64,000 bases of DNA from Paludibacteraceae bacterium (GTDB lineage Bacteria; Bacteroidota; Bacteroidia; Bacteroidales; Paludibacteraceae), in assembly GCA_031292565.1 (NCBI GenBank), contig JARLGW010000011.1, positions 186,001-250,000 of the forward strand, in the 5' to 3' direction. Position 1 is the stretch's first letter, and the number at the start of each line of letters is the position of its first letter. The notes below the pieces were generated by a model that was not told the DNA's origin, ran no database searches, and saw only the letters and a list, made by a program, of their open reading frames with translations. The translations under genes were made by a program, and so were the position numbers. This document shows, piece after piece, positions 9,741 through 19,263 of this stretch.

Positions 9741-10472
9741 TTAAAATATAACTCCCATTACAAACTCCAGCGATGAGGGTTTGAAATAGATGTCGCTTTC
9801 ATAGGTTGATGCGGTGGTGGAAGGTATTTTCAAATCAAGGTTCCGGGTGGCATTACCGATACCATGATCGTAAAAATACAAGCTGGTAAGCCAGCCTTTG
9901 TAATTTATTCTTCCCGTTAGTATAGCTCCATGCAAATCATATTCAAGCCCCACACCTAAGTTGTATAACGCTCTTAGCGGGAATAATGTATAGTTGTAAT
10001 TATTGTTGTTGTAAGTGTCGTTTGCATCGCCTGCTATATCTTTCGTAGCACTACCGTTAAACAGAATACCGGCACCCAACCCCATGTTGGCTGTGAACCG
10101 CCAGTCGTCAAACGGCCCTGTTCTTAGTTTAAGCCCAATAGGCAATTCTATTTCGTTGAACTTGTAAGAAACCTCGTCGTAAATGCCTTTTAGCTGACCG
10201 CCGTAACTGTTGATGTGCAGTCCGGTGGCAATGGCATATTTGTCAGTTAGGTTAATAAAAGCGTTCAGCCCCACGTTTAGTTTAAGCTTTCCACCATCCG
10301 ACTCTATTTGATCGTTATGAATGTTTAGCCAGGTAAAAGCAGGCGACAGTTCAATTCCTAATGTTACTTTCTGAAATGGCTCACTACTTTTGCCTTGTCC
10401 GTACACGGTTGAAAAAAAAGTAATCACTAATATCAAGAGAGTCAATAATCCTTTTCTGTTCATATTTAGCAT
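9741..10472 (-). CDS. Outer membrane beta-barrel protein
   Basis: Signal peptide, alternating beta-strand pattern, VTLGIELSPAFTWLNI...NVGLNAFINLTDKYAIATGLHINSYG, terminal VMGVIF. Confidence 0.75.
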   Translation of the reverse strand: MLNMNRKGLLTLLILVITFFSTVYGQGKSSEPFQKVTLGIELSPAFTWLNIHNDQIESDGGKLKLNVGLNAFINLTDKYAIATGLHINSYGGQLKGIYDEVSYKFNEIELPIGLKLRTGPFDDWRFTANMGLGAGILFNGSATKDIAGDANDTYNNNNYNYTLFPLRALYNLGVGLEYDLHGAILTGRINYKGWLTSLYFYDHGIGNATRNLDLKIPSTTASTYESDIYFKPSSLEFVMGVIF

Positions 10473-10898
10473 TTAAATTTTATAAAGTTCATCAGCCGCG
10501 ATCAATGCAATCTTATTCTTTTGAAGTATGTCAATGCAATCCTCCGTTTTATCCGGCTTAATAATAACGTTAGCATCTGCACATTCCGCAAACGCGTACA
10601 TGTAGTCGATACTAATGCCGTTGTCCGTAATAATGTTCAATATTTTTGCCAGCGATCCCGGTGAGTTGGGTACGTGTACACAAATAACATCGGTAAGAGA
10701 AACGGCAAATTTATTCTCTTTAAGTATAGCTTGTGCTTTAACGGGGTCGGACACGATAACTCTTAGTATGCCGAAATCGCTACTTTCGGCCAAACTGAAA
10801 GCTGACATGTTGATGCCTGCTTCGCCCAATATGTTGGCTACATCATTCAAGCGTCCACCCTTGTTTTCTAAAAACACTGAAAGTTGTTTTATTTGCAT
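10473..10898 (-). CDS. ACT domain-containing protein
   Basis: MQIKQLSVFLENKGGRLNDVANILGEAGINMSAFSLAES plus second repeat VPNSPGSLAKILNIITDNGISIDYMYAF. Confidence 0.9.
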   Translation of the reverse strand: MQIKQLSVFLENKGGRLNDVANILGEAGINMSAFSLAESSDFGILRVIVSDPVKAQAILKENKFAVSLTDVICVHVPNSPGSLAKILNIITDNGISIDYMYAFAECADANVIIKPDKTEDCIDILQKNKIALIAADELYKI

Positions 10899-10923
10899 AA
10901 CTTTTATTTTTTTAGAATGTTGT

Positions 10924-12225
10924 TTATTGTAATTTCCGTTTATCGTTCACTCTTTTGGCTTTCCCTTGGCTGCGTTCTATGGAGCGGGGTTCCATCAGTC
11001 TAATGTCAGGCTGAATACCCAACACACTTTGTAGCTTATGGGCAATTCGTTTTTTCAGATCCAACATCTTACTTATTTCGTCCGAATAGAAATTCTCGTT
11101 CACTTCTACTTGAATTTCTAACGTATCCATGTTGTTAATCCTATCCACTTCAATAAAATAGTGTGGTTCCAATTCCTCCATTTCGCAAATAACCGATTCC
11201 ACTTGAGATGGGAATACATTTACCCCACGGATGATGAGCATATCGTCGCTTCTGCCCAAAATTCTGCCCATACGCACGGAAGTGCGTCCGCAAGCGCAAG
11301 GCTCATAATTCAGGCTCGTTAAGTCCCGTGTGCGGAAGCGTACTAGCGGCATACCTTCCTTGGTTAGGGTGGTGAATACCAATTCGCCTATTTCGCCTTT
11401 TTTCACAGGTTCGCCCGTTTCAGGGTTAATTATTTCGGGGAAAAAATGATCTTCGCACAGGTGCGTGCCATTTTGAAACTCACATTCGTGTCCTACACCG
11501 GGGCCTATCACCTCGGTCAGTCCATATATATCATACGCTTTAATGCCCAGTTTTGATTCCAATTCCCGGCGCATTTCATCTGTCCAAGGTTCGGCACCAA
11601 ATACACCTACCTTTAGTTGAAATTCTTCGCGTTTGTATTCCGATTTTTCCAACGCCTCAGCAAGGTAAAGAGCGTAGGATGGGGTACAGGCCAAGCCTTT
11701 CACCCCAAGGTCGTGCATCAGCATTATTTGTTTGTCGGTGTTGCCGCTTGAGGCTGGCACCACGGTGCCACCAATGGTCTCTACCGCGCCATGAGCACCC
11801 AGTCCGCCGGTAAACAGGCCGTATCCGTATGATACCTGTATCACGTCGTTTTTACCCAACCCATAGGCTGTGAAACACCGTGCACCCACTTCTTTCCACA
11901 CGTCCAAATCTTTGCGGGTATATCCCACTACGATAGGTTTACCCGTGGTACCCGACGAGGCGTGTACCCTTACAATTTCCGACATGGGCGAGGAGAGCAA
12001 CCCGAAGGGGTAATAATCCCTCAAATCTTTTTTTGAGGTAAATGGCAATTTTGAGATGTCGTGTATGCTGCGAATATTGTTGGGCGTGATGCCTGCTTCC
12101 TGCATGCGTTTGCGGTAAGGTTCGCAGTTATAATAAACTTTATCTACAACTTGTTTTAAACGAATGCTTTGTAATTTTTCCATCTCTTTGCGAGACATGC
12201 ATTCTATCGTTTCGTTCCAAATCAT
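10924..12225 (-). CDS. paaK: Phenylacetate--CoA ligase
   Basis: HASSGTTGKPIVVGYTRKDLDVW, DIYGLTEVIGPGVGHEC, GRSDDMLIIRGVNVFPSQVE. Confidence 0.92.
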   Translation of the reverse strand: MIWNETIECMSRKEMEKLQSIRLKQVVDKVYYNCEPYRKRMQEAGITPNNIRSIHDISKLPFTSKKDLRDYYPFGLLSSPMSEIVRVHASSGTTGKPIVVGYTRKDLDVWKEVGARCFTAYGLGKNDVIQVSYGYGLFTGGLGAHGAVETIGGTVVPASSGNTDKQIMLMHDLGVKGLACTPSYALYLAEALEKSEYKREEFQLKVGVFGAEPWTDEMRRELESKLGIKAYDIYGLTEVIGPGVGHECEFQNGTHLCEDHFFPEIINPETGEPVKKGEIGELVFTTLTKEGMPLVRFRTRDLTSLNYEPCACGRTSVRMGRILGRSDDMLIIRGVNVFPSQVESVICEMEELEPHYFIEVDRINNMDTLEIQVEVNENFYSDEISKMLDLKKRIAHKLQSVLGIQPDIRLMEPRSIERSQGKAKRVNDKRKLQ

Positions 12226-12400
12226 TCTTGTTCGATTTTTTTTGTTTAGCAGACTACAAAGAAACCAAATATTTTAAAAAGATGATTCCTTGCCACCCAT
12301 TTAATTGCACTATATTTTTACATATTGTCCATATCTTGTAAAAAAAATGGCAATTGAGTTTCCTCTGGGCTATTGTTGTGTGATAGGGTTTGTTGAAAAA

Positions 12401-12448
12401 AACGCCATCGTTGAACATGTTCCGGTAGAACCTATCGACGATGGCGTT
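12401..12448 (-). terminator. Intrinsic terminator of DUF4197 gene
   Basis: AACGCCATCGT...ACGATGGCGTT, 11-bp stem with T-tract on minus strand. Confidence 0.75.
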
Positions 12449-12468
12449 GGGGGGTGTATGCGTTTCTA

Positions 12469-13335
12469 TTACTTGCGCAAATCCAGTTGCCCGAATACCT
12501 TTTTCAGAATATCGTTTACACGAGCCGTTGTGTTTTTTCGGATGTCCAATTCCACTTCCGCGATTTTCACGAACAATCCGTCCAATGCTTTCTCGGTAAC
12601 GTATTCGGCCAGGTCTGTATTTACTTTTTTCATACCTGCCATTTGTCCTGGAATTGTTCTCGCCACATTGTTGTTAGCTGTCATTAATACTGTCCACGAT
12701 TGGGCTGCCGAAATATTGCCTACAATCTTTTTGTTTAGCGAAGTTGCAATTTTAGGTTGAAAAGCCAGTTTCAATTCATTGTAAGTATTCTTCTTCAAAT
12801 AAACAGTTGCCGCGTCGTTCGATCCGTAAAGAATATTTATGGCATCAACAATGGTCATTCTAGTAATGGCATTGATAAATATATCAGCGGCTGTGATGGC
12901 TGCATCTTCGGCCGCACGGTTCATGCGCAGGATGGCATCGTCCTCCATCTTTTGTCCACCGGGAATCATTCTTATATTTTTGACTATTGGTTGGGCTTCC
13001 GTGGGCAATAATATTTTTACCGCGTTATCTTTAAAATATCCGTCCGTTTTGTTCAAGTTGGTCGAAGCCTTTTTACTACCCTCGGTCAATGCACTTTTTA
13101 GCCCCGAAGCCGCTTCATCTTGCGTTAAAGAGCTTGACTTCGATCCGGTGGTGGCCGATGTGGCAGCCGCGGTTGCTTTGGTGGAGGCTTTGGTGGCCAT
13201 ACTTTTTATGTTCTTGAGGTTTAGCCCTTGTGCCAGGCTTGAAGTTGATAGGCATAAAACAATCGACAAAGGCAGGATAAATAGTTTTTTCATAAACGTT
13301 GAGTTAGCTGTTTTTTGTTGTGACTTGACGTACAA
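12469..13335 (-). CDS. DUF4197 domain-containing secreted protein
   Basis: ALTEGSKKASTNLNKTDGYFKDNAVKILLPTEAQPIVKNIRMIPGGQKMEDDAILRMNRAAEDAA. Confidence 0.85.
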   Translation of the reverse strand: MYVKSQQKTANSTFMKKLFILPLSIVLCLSTSSLAQGLNLKNIKSMATKASTKATAAATSATTGSKSSSLTQDEAASGLKSALTEGSKKASTNLNKTDGYFKDNAVKILLPTEAQPIVKNIRMIPGGQKMEDDAILRMNRAAEDAAITAADIFINAITRMTIVDAINILYGSNDAATVYLKKNTYNELKLAFQPKIATSLNKKIVGNISAAQSWTVLMTANNNVARTIPGQMAGMKKVNTDLAEYVTEKALDGLFVKIAEVELDIRKNTTARVNDILKKVFGQLDLRK

Positions 13336-13486
13336 ATTCTGTGCCTACAAATGTAGCTCATTCTTGTTTAAACTAAAATACGGGAAGTGTTAACTTCGCT
13401 ATTTTGATTTTACCTAGGAGGTTTGTTTAGTTTATGTTTGATTGTGTGTTTTAATCCTAGCCATAAACACGAAGTTTTAATAATGG

Positions 13487-13771
13487 TAACCCCGTATGAA
13501 ATGCGGGGTAAAATAAACGCCAATAACCGGAGTTCGATATAAGAGAAGATATTATATATCTGATAAACAGGAAATTCTTCTCCGAAGGAGATTAATATTA
13601 ATAGAAAAGAGTCTCTACAAGAAACTTTTTCCCGAATGGGAATACATATATTTATCCCCGTTCGGGGAATAGGTTATATCTATTTAGTATTTCTATTAAT
13701 ATCTATTGCCTACGGCAAATAAATGTATTGATTATCTGTATCCTAAATATTTTTTATGTCGAACTCAGGTT
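13487..13771. repeat. Composite palindromic intergenic element (REP/MITE-like)
   Basis: Outer inverted arms AACCGGAGTTCGATATAA / TTTATGTCGAACTCAGGTT, inner arms AATATTAATAGAAA / TTTCTATTAATATC, several GC hairpins inside. Confidence 0.6.
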
Positions 13772-13850
13772 AATAATATGGGAATTTCGACGGGATTCTA
13801 CAAAATACATATAGTATCAACTACTTATTTAGAACTTGAGCTAATTATTG

Positions 13851-13858
13851 TATCTTTG
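13851..13858 (+). promoter_or_regulatory. Promoter -7 element of PspC-domain gene
   Basis: TATCTTTG 40 bp before ATG 13898, TTT at about -33. Confidence 0.5.
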
Positions 13859-13897
13859 AACTTATAATTTTTGAAATAATTTAGTGTTTACATTATT

Positions 13898-14095
13898 ATG
13901 GACGAAAAAAAGCTAAGACGATCATTGAGCAATAAAAAAATTGCCGGTGTATGTTCGGGAGTTGCCGCCTATTTTGACATTGATGTAACCCTTGTAAGGG
14001 TGCTGTGGGCTGTTATTTCGGTTGTGTATGGCATGGGCATCATTGCCTATATCGTTTGCATGTTTGTAATGCCTACCGATTCCGATCCCCAGTAA
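13898..14095 (+). CDS. PspC domain-containing protein
   Basis: KLRRSLSNKKIAGVCSGVAAYFDIDVTLVRVLWAV. Confidence 0.93.
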   Translation: MDEKKLRRSLSNKKIAGVCSGVAAYFDIDVTLVRVLWAVISVVYGMGIIAYIVCMFVMPTDSDPQ

Positions 14096-14188
14096 AGGTT
14101 ATATTTTAATAAAAGAGTTCAATAGGCTTCCGCTTACAACGTAATGCAGCAGAAGTTTTTTTATTTTTGTATATAAATAAAAAGTATC

Positions 14189-16195
14189 ATGGATTTTGAA
14201 CTTACCTCCGATTATAAACCGACAGGCGATCAGCCAGAGGCCATTCGCCAATTGACGGATGGTTTGGTGCGTGGCATGGATTCGCAAGTGCTGTTGGGTG
14301 TAACAGGTTCGGGTAAGACGTTTACGGTAGCCAATGTAATAGAGCAGGTGCAACGCCCCACCTTGGTGTTGAGCCACAACAAAACATTGGCCGCCCAGCT
14401 TTATAGCGAGTTTAAATCCTTTTTTCCGAACAACGCTGTTGAGTATTTCGTGTCCTACTATGATTATTATCAACCCGAAGCATATCTACCTGTAAGCGAC
14501 ACGTATATTGAAAAAGATTTATCTATCAACGATGAAATAGAAAAGCTCCGTTTGTCGGCCACCTCATCTTTGTTGTCGGGTAGGAGGGACGTGCTTGTAG
14601 TTTCGTCTGTGTCCTGCTTATATGGTATTGGTAATCCAGACGATTTTTATGCCAACGTGTTGTTGGTAAAACGTGGGCAGAAAATAGTGCGCAATGTTTT
14701 TTTGCGTACGTTGGTTGACAGCCAGTATTCACGAAACGAGATAGAACTGAACCGTGGAAATTTCCGTGTGAAGGGCGACACAGTGGATATTTTCCTAGCC
14801 TACACAGATTACATTTTGCGCATTGTTTTTTGGGGTGATGATATTGACGAGATACAAACCGTCGATCCTATTACAGGTAAAGTAATTGCCTCATTCGATG
14901 AATATAAAATATACCCGGCCACCATTTTTGTTACTACAAAAGAGGGCGTGCAACGCTCTATCCTGCAAATTCAAGCCGACTTACAAAAGCAAATAGCTTA
15001 TTTTGAATCGCAAGGCCGGATGTTTGAAGCCAAACGAATTAACGAAAGGGTAAATTACGATTTGGAAATGATGCGCGAACTCGGCTACTGCCAGGGGATA
15101 GAGAACTACTCCCGTTATTTTGACGGTCGCCCTGAAGGAAGCCGCCCATTCTGCTTACTGGATTATTTCCCAAAGGATTTTTTGATGGTGATTGACGAAA
15201 GTCATGTTACTCTTTCACAAATTAAAGCGATGTATGGTGGTGATGCTGCTCGTAAAATAAATTTGGTGGAATACGGTTTCCGTCTTCCCGCCGCCAAAGA
15301 TAATCGCCCGCTACGTTTCGAGGAGTTTGAAGAATTGGTACCTCAAACCATTTACGTGAGTGCCACCCCTGCCGATTACGAATTGGCTAAATGCGAAGGC
15401 ATTGTAGTTGAGCAGGTTATTCGCCCCACGGGTTTGCTCGATCCTATTATTGATGTGAGGCCAAGTTTGAATCAGATTGATGATTTGATGGAAGAGATTG
15501 CGTTGCGGGTGGAGCGGGACGAACGGGTATTGATAACCACGCTTACCAAACGGATGGCGGAGGAGCTCACCGTTTATCTGGAACGCAATGGCGTGCGATG
15601 CAGCTATATCCACTCCGATGTGGATACGTTGGAACGTGTGAAAATTCTCGATAATTTGCGTCGTGGATTAATCAGTGTGTTGGTAGGAGTAAACCTGCTT
15701 CGTGAGGGATTGGATTTGCCTGAAGTATCGTTGGTAGCTATTTTGGATGCCGATAAAGAGGGCTTCTTACGCTCACATCGCTCGCTCACACAAACAGCGG
15801 GTAGAGCTGCTCGTAACTTGAACGGACGCGTTATTATGTATGCTGATAAGATGACTGATAGCATGCGGAAAACCATTGATGAAACGAATCGACGCCGGGA
15901 AAAGCAAATGGCTTACAATACGGCTCATAACCTCACACCTCAGGCACTGAATAAGGCTCAAAACACATCGGTGTTTGCTCAAAACGTGGAACCGAACGCG
16001 TATATAGAGCCTGATCGTGATATTAATATTGCTGCCGATCCCGTGGTGCAGTATATGAGCAAACCTCAACTGGAAAAGGCTATTGTGAAAACGAAGAAGG
16101 CCATGCTGGAAGCTGCTAAGAAACTTGAATTTATGGAAGCTGCCCAGTATAGGGATGAATTAATTAAGCTAGAAGAATTATTAAGAAATAAGTAA
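14189..16195 (+). CDS. uvrB: Excinuclease ABC subunit UvrB
   Basis: GVTGSGKTFTVANVI, YYDYYQPEAYLP, helicase motifs, C-terminal UVR motif. Confidence 0.98.
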   Translation: MDFELTSDYKPTGDQPEAIRQLTDGLVRGMDSQVLLGVTGSGKTFTVANVIEQVQRPTLVLSHNKTLAAQLYSEFKSFFPNNAVEYFVSYYDYYQPEAYLPVSDTYIEKDLSINDEIEKLRLSATSSLLSGRRDVLVVSSVSCLYGIGNPDDFYANVLLVKRGQKIVRNVFLRTLVDSQYSRNEIELNRGNFRVKGDTVDIFLAYTDYILRIVFWGDDIDEIQTVDPITGKVIASFDEYKIYPATIFVTTKEGVQRSILQIQADLQKQIAYFESQGRMFEAKRINERVNYDLEMMRELGYCQGIENYSRYFDGRPEGSRPFCLLDYFPKDFLMVIDESHVTLSQIKAMYGGDAARKINLVEYGFRLPAAKDNRPLRFEEFEELVPQTIYVSATPADYELAKCEGIVVEQVIRPTGLLDPIIDVRPSLNQIDDLMEEIALRVERDERVLITTLTKRMAEELTVYLERNGVRCSYIHSDVDTLERVKILDNLRRGLISVLVGVNLLREGLDLPEVSLVAILDADKEGFLRSHRSLTQTAGRAARNLNGRVIMYADKMTDSMRKTIDETNRRREKQMAYNTAHNLTPQALNKAQNTSVFAQNVEPNAYIEPDRDINIAADPVVQYMSKPQLEKAIVKTKKAMLEAAKKLEFMEAAQYRDELIKLEELLRNK

Positions 16196-16220
16196 CCGCT
16201 TTTGCTGAATGTTACAACAA

Positions 16221-16260
16221 AAAGAAAACCCTTTGGAAATTTTCCAAAGGGTTTTCTTTT
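16221..16260. terminator. Bidirectional intrinsic terminator
   Basis: AAAGAAAACCCTTTGGAAA / TTTTCCAAAGGGTTTTCTTTT near-perfect palindrome. Confidence 0.92.
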
Positions 16261-16275
16261 ATATGTGTAATAAAT

Positions 16276-16596
16276 TTATTTTACTGATATTTTTTTCGTC
16301 AAAGAACTGGCTTTCACGATGTAATAACCTTTTTTCAGATCAACAAGAAAATATTGCTTTGATTCGGTTATGGTGGCTTGGAACACGCTAACGCCTAACA
16401 TACTGAATATTTCCACTTGCGAGTTTTGCGGTGCATTTTCGATAGTTAGTTTCCCGTTTAAAAAGGTGACACTAATGTTGTTCGTGGTTTCTTCGGTTTG
16501 TTGCTTATCTGCAGAATCGTCAAGAATAAACTCTTCGGCGAAGAGGCTACTGCTTAGTGAAAATGCAAATATAATGCTGAGTAGTATATGTTTCAT
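16276..16596 (-). CDS. Short secreted protein with T9SS type A C-terminal sorting domain
   Basis: 106 aa: signal peptide, short linker, ISVTFLNGKLTIENAPQNSQVEIFSMLGVSVFQATITESKQYFLVDLKKGYYIVKASSLTKKISVK. Confidence 0.8.
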   Translation of the reverse strand: MKHILLSIIFAFSLSSSLFAEEFILDDSADKQQTEETTNNISVTFLNGKLTIENAPQNSQVEIFSMLGVSVFQATITESKQYFLVDLKKGYYIVKASSLTKKISVK

Positions 16597-16704
16597 GATA
16601 ATCTAGGTTGGTTCTCCAAAATTACAACATATTATTTAAAATGCAAAAGAAATATAAAAAAAAATGCAATAATGTTTATTTAATTTTTTCTGAACGATAA
16701 AATG

Positions 16705-18351
16705 CTAGTTCGTTGAAAGTAGGGTTTTTGCATTAAGAACAGCTGCCTCCGATAGGTTCGAGCCACTCAGCATTTGGGCAATTTCGGTAACTCGTTCGCT
16801 GGAGGTGAGCTTCTTAATGTTGGTGGTCGATTGGTCTTTATATACTTTGAAGTGATTCTGTCCCTTGGCTGCAATTTGGGGCAAATGGGTGATGCAAAGC
16901 ACTTGTATTTCGGTACTCATTTGGCGCATTATTTCTGCCATCTTATCTGCAATCTCACCCGAAACCCCGGTGTCAATTTCGTCAAATATAATAGTAGGTA
17001 GAGTTTTGCTACTGGCTATTAACGATTTTAAGCTTAGCATAACACGCGAAATTTCTCCTCCCGATGCTATTTCCGATACAGCTAGCAGGGGTGCATGCTC
17101 ATTTGCTGAAAATAAGAAGTCGGTTTCGTCGTTTCCGTTTGCCGATAAGGCTTGCTTTTCGGTGATTGTAACGTTGAAGCGGACGTGTGGCATGCCTAGT
17201 TGTTTAAGCTGTTTTACCAACTTATCCTCCATTTGTTTGCTGATTTTAACCCGGCTATTTGTCAACGTTTTTGCAGCCTCGGCAGCTTGCAGTTCGGCAG
17301 CTTCAATTTGTTTCTTTAGTGAATCTATTTCTTCGTCAAAAGAGGCTATTTTATGTAGTTTTTGTTCAAACTCATTCTGAAGGTCAAGAAGTTCGCTAAT
17401 GGTGGACACTCTATGTTTATGCTCCATCGAGTAGATTAAGTCCAGCCGTTGATTAATGTATTCAATCCGTTGCGGGTCAAAATCAATATCGTTTTGCTTC
17501 ACTTCTATTTCAGCGGAAAGGTCTTTAATGTCTATATAGCAAGAGTTTAGCCTTTCTTCAAATCCTTCTGATTCCGGCATGAATTTTTTTATACGGCGAA
17601 TGGAATTTAATCCCTCTTTTAGGTTCACTATCACGCCACCCATGTCGTTGCTCAAGAGTAGGTTTATTTTATTCAGTTCCGTTTTAATTTCCTCTGCATG
17701 AGTTAGTTGCTTTAGCTCGTTCTCCAGTTCCTCCTGCTCGTCGGGTTGCAGTTTGGCGGTTTCAAGCTGGCTGTATTGAAATTCAAGATATTCTTTATCG
17801 GCACTGTTTTTCTGGTTAGCCTCAATCAGCTCGTTTAATTGTTGGGAGAGGAGTTTGAACCGATTGAAATGCTTTTGGTATTCGGCTCTTTCTTTCTCGT
17901 TTTTTGCGATGGTATCAATCACGTTGAGCTGAAACAAGTTATCTTTAAGCAGCAGGTTTTCGTATTGAGAGTGGATGTCAATAAGTTTCTCACCCAAGTT
18001 TTTCAACGTGGATAAAGAAGCGGGGGTGTCGTTCACAAACGAGCGGGATTTGCCGTTAGCCAGTATTTCCCGGCGAATGATGCACGAATCGGCGTAGTCT
18101 AAATCGTTTTCATCGAAAAATGATTGAAGGCTATATTCCTGTATTTCAAAGCAAGCTTCTATCAAGCATTTTTCTGCTCCTTGTTTTATGGTTTTGGAGT
18201 CGGCTCGTTGCCCAAGTACCATTGCCAAAGCCCCCATAATGATGGATTTTCCCGCACCGGTTTCGCCGGTAATAACGGAAAAGCCTTTTTCAAAGTTGAT
18301 TTCCAACTTTTCTATAATGGCAAAGTTTTGTATGGACAAAGACCTGAGCAT
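16705..18351 (-). CDS. recN: DNA repair protein RecN
   Basis: MLRSLSIQNFAIIEKLEINFEKGFSVITGETGAGKSIIMGAL; IASGGEISRVMLSLK; IIFDEIDTGVSGEIADKM. Confidence 0.97.
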   Translation of the reverse strand: MLRSLSIQNFAIIEKLEINFEKGFSVITGETGAGKSIIMGALAMVLGQRADSKTIKQGAEKCLIEACFEIQEYSLQSFFDENDLDYADSCIIRREILANGKSRSFVNDTPASLSTLKNLGEKLIDIHSQYENLLLKDNLFQLNVIDTIAKNEKERAEYQKHFNRFKLLSQQLNELIEANQKNSADKEYLEFQYSQLETAKLQPDEQEELENELKQLTHAEEIKTELNKINLLLSNDMGGVIVNLKEGLNSIRRIKKFMPESEGFEERLNSCYIDIKDLSAEIEVKQNDIDFDPQRIEYINQRLDLIYSMEHKHRVSTISELLDLQNEFEQKLHKIASFDEEIDSLKKQIEAAELQAAEAAKTLTNSRVKISKQMEDKLVKQLKQLGMPHVRFNVTITEKQALSANGNDETDFLFSANEHAPLLAVSEIASGGEISRVMLSLKSLIASSKTLPTIIFDEIDTGVSGEIADKMAEIMRQMSTEIQVLCITHLPQIAAKGQNHFKVYKDQSTTNIKKLTSSERVTEIAQMLSGSNLSEAAVLNAKTLLSTN

Positions 18352-18354
18352 AAA

Positions 18355-19263
18355 TTAATTAGTATTGCTTTTTAATATAGGTTCGTATTTGGCCGATTGC
18401 GATGGATCTATATCCATGAGCAGGTTGTAAACGTCGTTTTTTTCAGTAGCCGGAGCATTGGAGAATACATTTACAATCTCGTCTCGTTTCGCTTCCAAAA
18501 AGGATGTGAGTGCCACGCAGGATGCTCTTGCCCGGTTTACTTCGCGTAGATATTGTATGGAGGAGGCAATTTTCGCACTGCCTTTCGCCACATCGCTGTT
18601 CATTTCGTCCAGTCCCAATCGGTGATAATCGTAATAGAACTCCCTGAATTTACGCAGGTTTTCGTCCAATAGATTATTGATTAATGCGTATCTGTTTCGG
18701 TCGTCCACAAAAGCTTTCCATCCTTTATCGCTTTCACCTTGAGCCAGGTTGACAATGGATTCTGCTTTTTCAAAATAAGGCGTTCCGCCAAACTTGGAGA
18801 AAGAATCGGAATCGTAACCAATAATTACATAGGCGTAATAGGCTAAAACCGCGGTCAGGTTGGACGAGTAAGATCCGTCGGTGTATTCCAAGGGCGACAT
18901 CTCGATGTATTCAAAGTTGAAATTTTCGTCTTTGAAATTAATTAGGGAGGTGTAATACGACGAATTGTACACGGGTCTTCTGGCTTGAACTTGAAGTGTT
19001 GCCGTGAAGGTTTTTTCGTCGGTTTGAGTGTTAATGGTTACTAGAAATGAGCATTCTATTTTTTCATTTGCCTTAAACTGCAAATCAGTCCATTTCCGGT
19101 TATTTAAAAAATCGGCTATTGCTTTTTGAAGAGATGTGGCTATTTGTTTGTTGTTGCTTTTTATTTTATCGGAGTTGACGCTCACATTGCATGTAAGTTC
19201 TTGAGCGTGCAACCCGAACAAACATAAAGATGTGAAGATGAATAAGATAAATAGTTTTCTCAT
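18355..19263 (-). CDS. porD: DUF4835 family protein (PorD-like, T9SS-associated)
   Basis: QELTCNVSVNSDKIKSNNKQIATSLQKAIADFLNNRKWTDLQFKANEKIECSF; located next to coaBC/recN. Confidence 0.8.
   Translation of the reverse strand: MRKLFILFIFTSLCLFGLHAQELTCNVSVNSDKIKSNNKQIATSLQKAIADFLNNRKWTDLQFKANEKIECSFLVTINTQTDEKTFTATLQVQARRPVYNSSYYTSLINFKDENFNFEYIEMSPLEYTDGSYSSNLTAVLAYYAYVIIGYDSDSFSKFGGTPYFEKAESIVNLAQGESDKGWKAFVDDRNRYALINNLLDENLRKFREFYYDYHRLGLDEMNSDVAKGSAKIASSIQYLREVNRARASCVALTSFLEAKRDEIVNVFSNAPATEKNDVYNLLMDIDPSQSAKYEPILKSNTN

Noticed and set aside
12305-13393. Several plus-strand ORFs opposite the DUF4197 gene
   Set aside because: Antisense shadows of a recognisable secreted protein on the minus strand.
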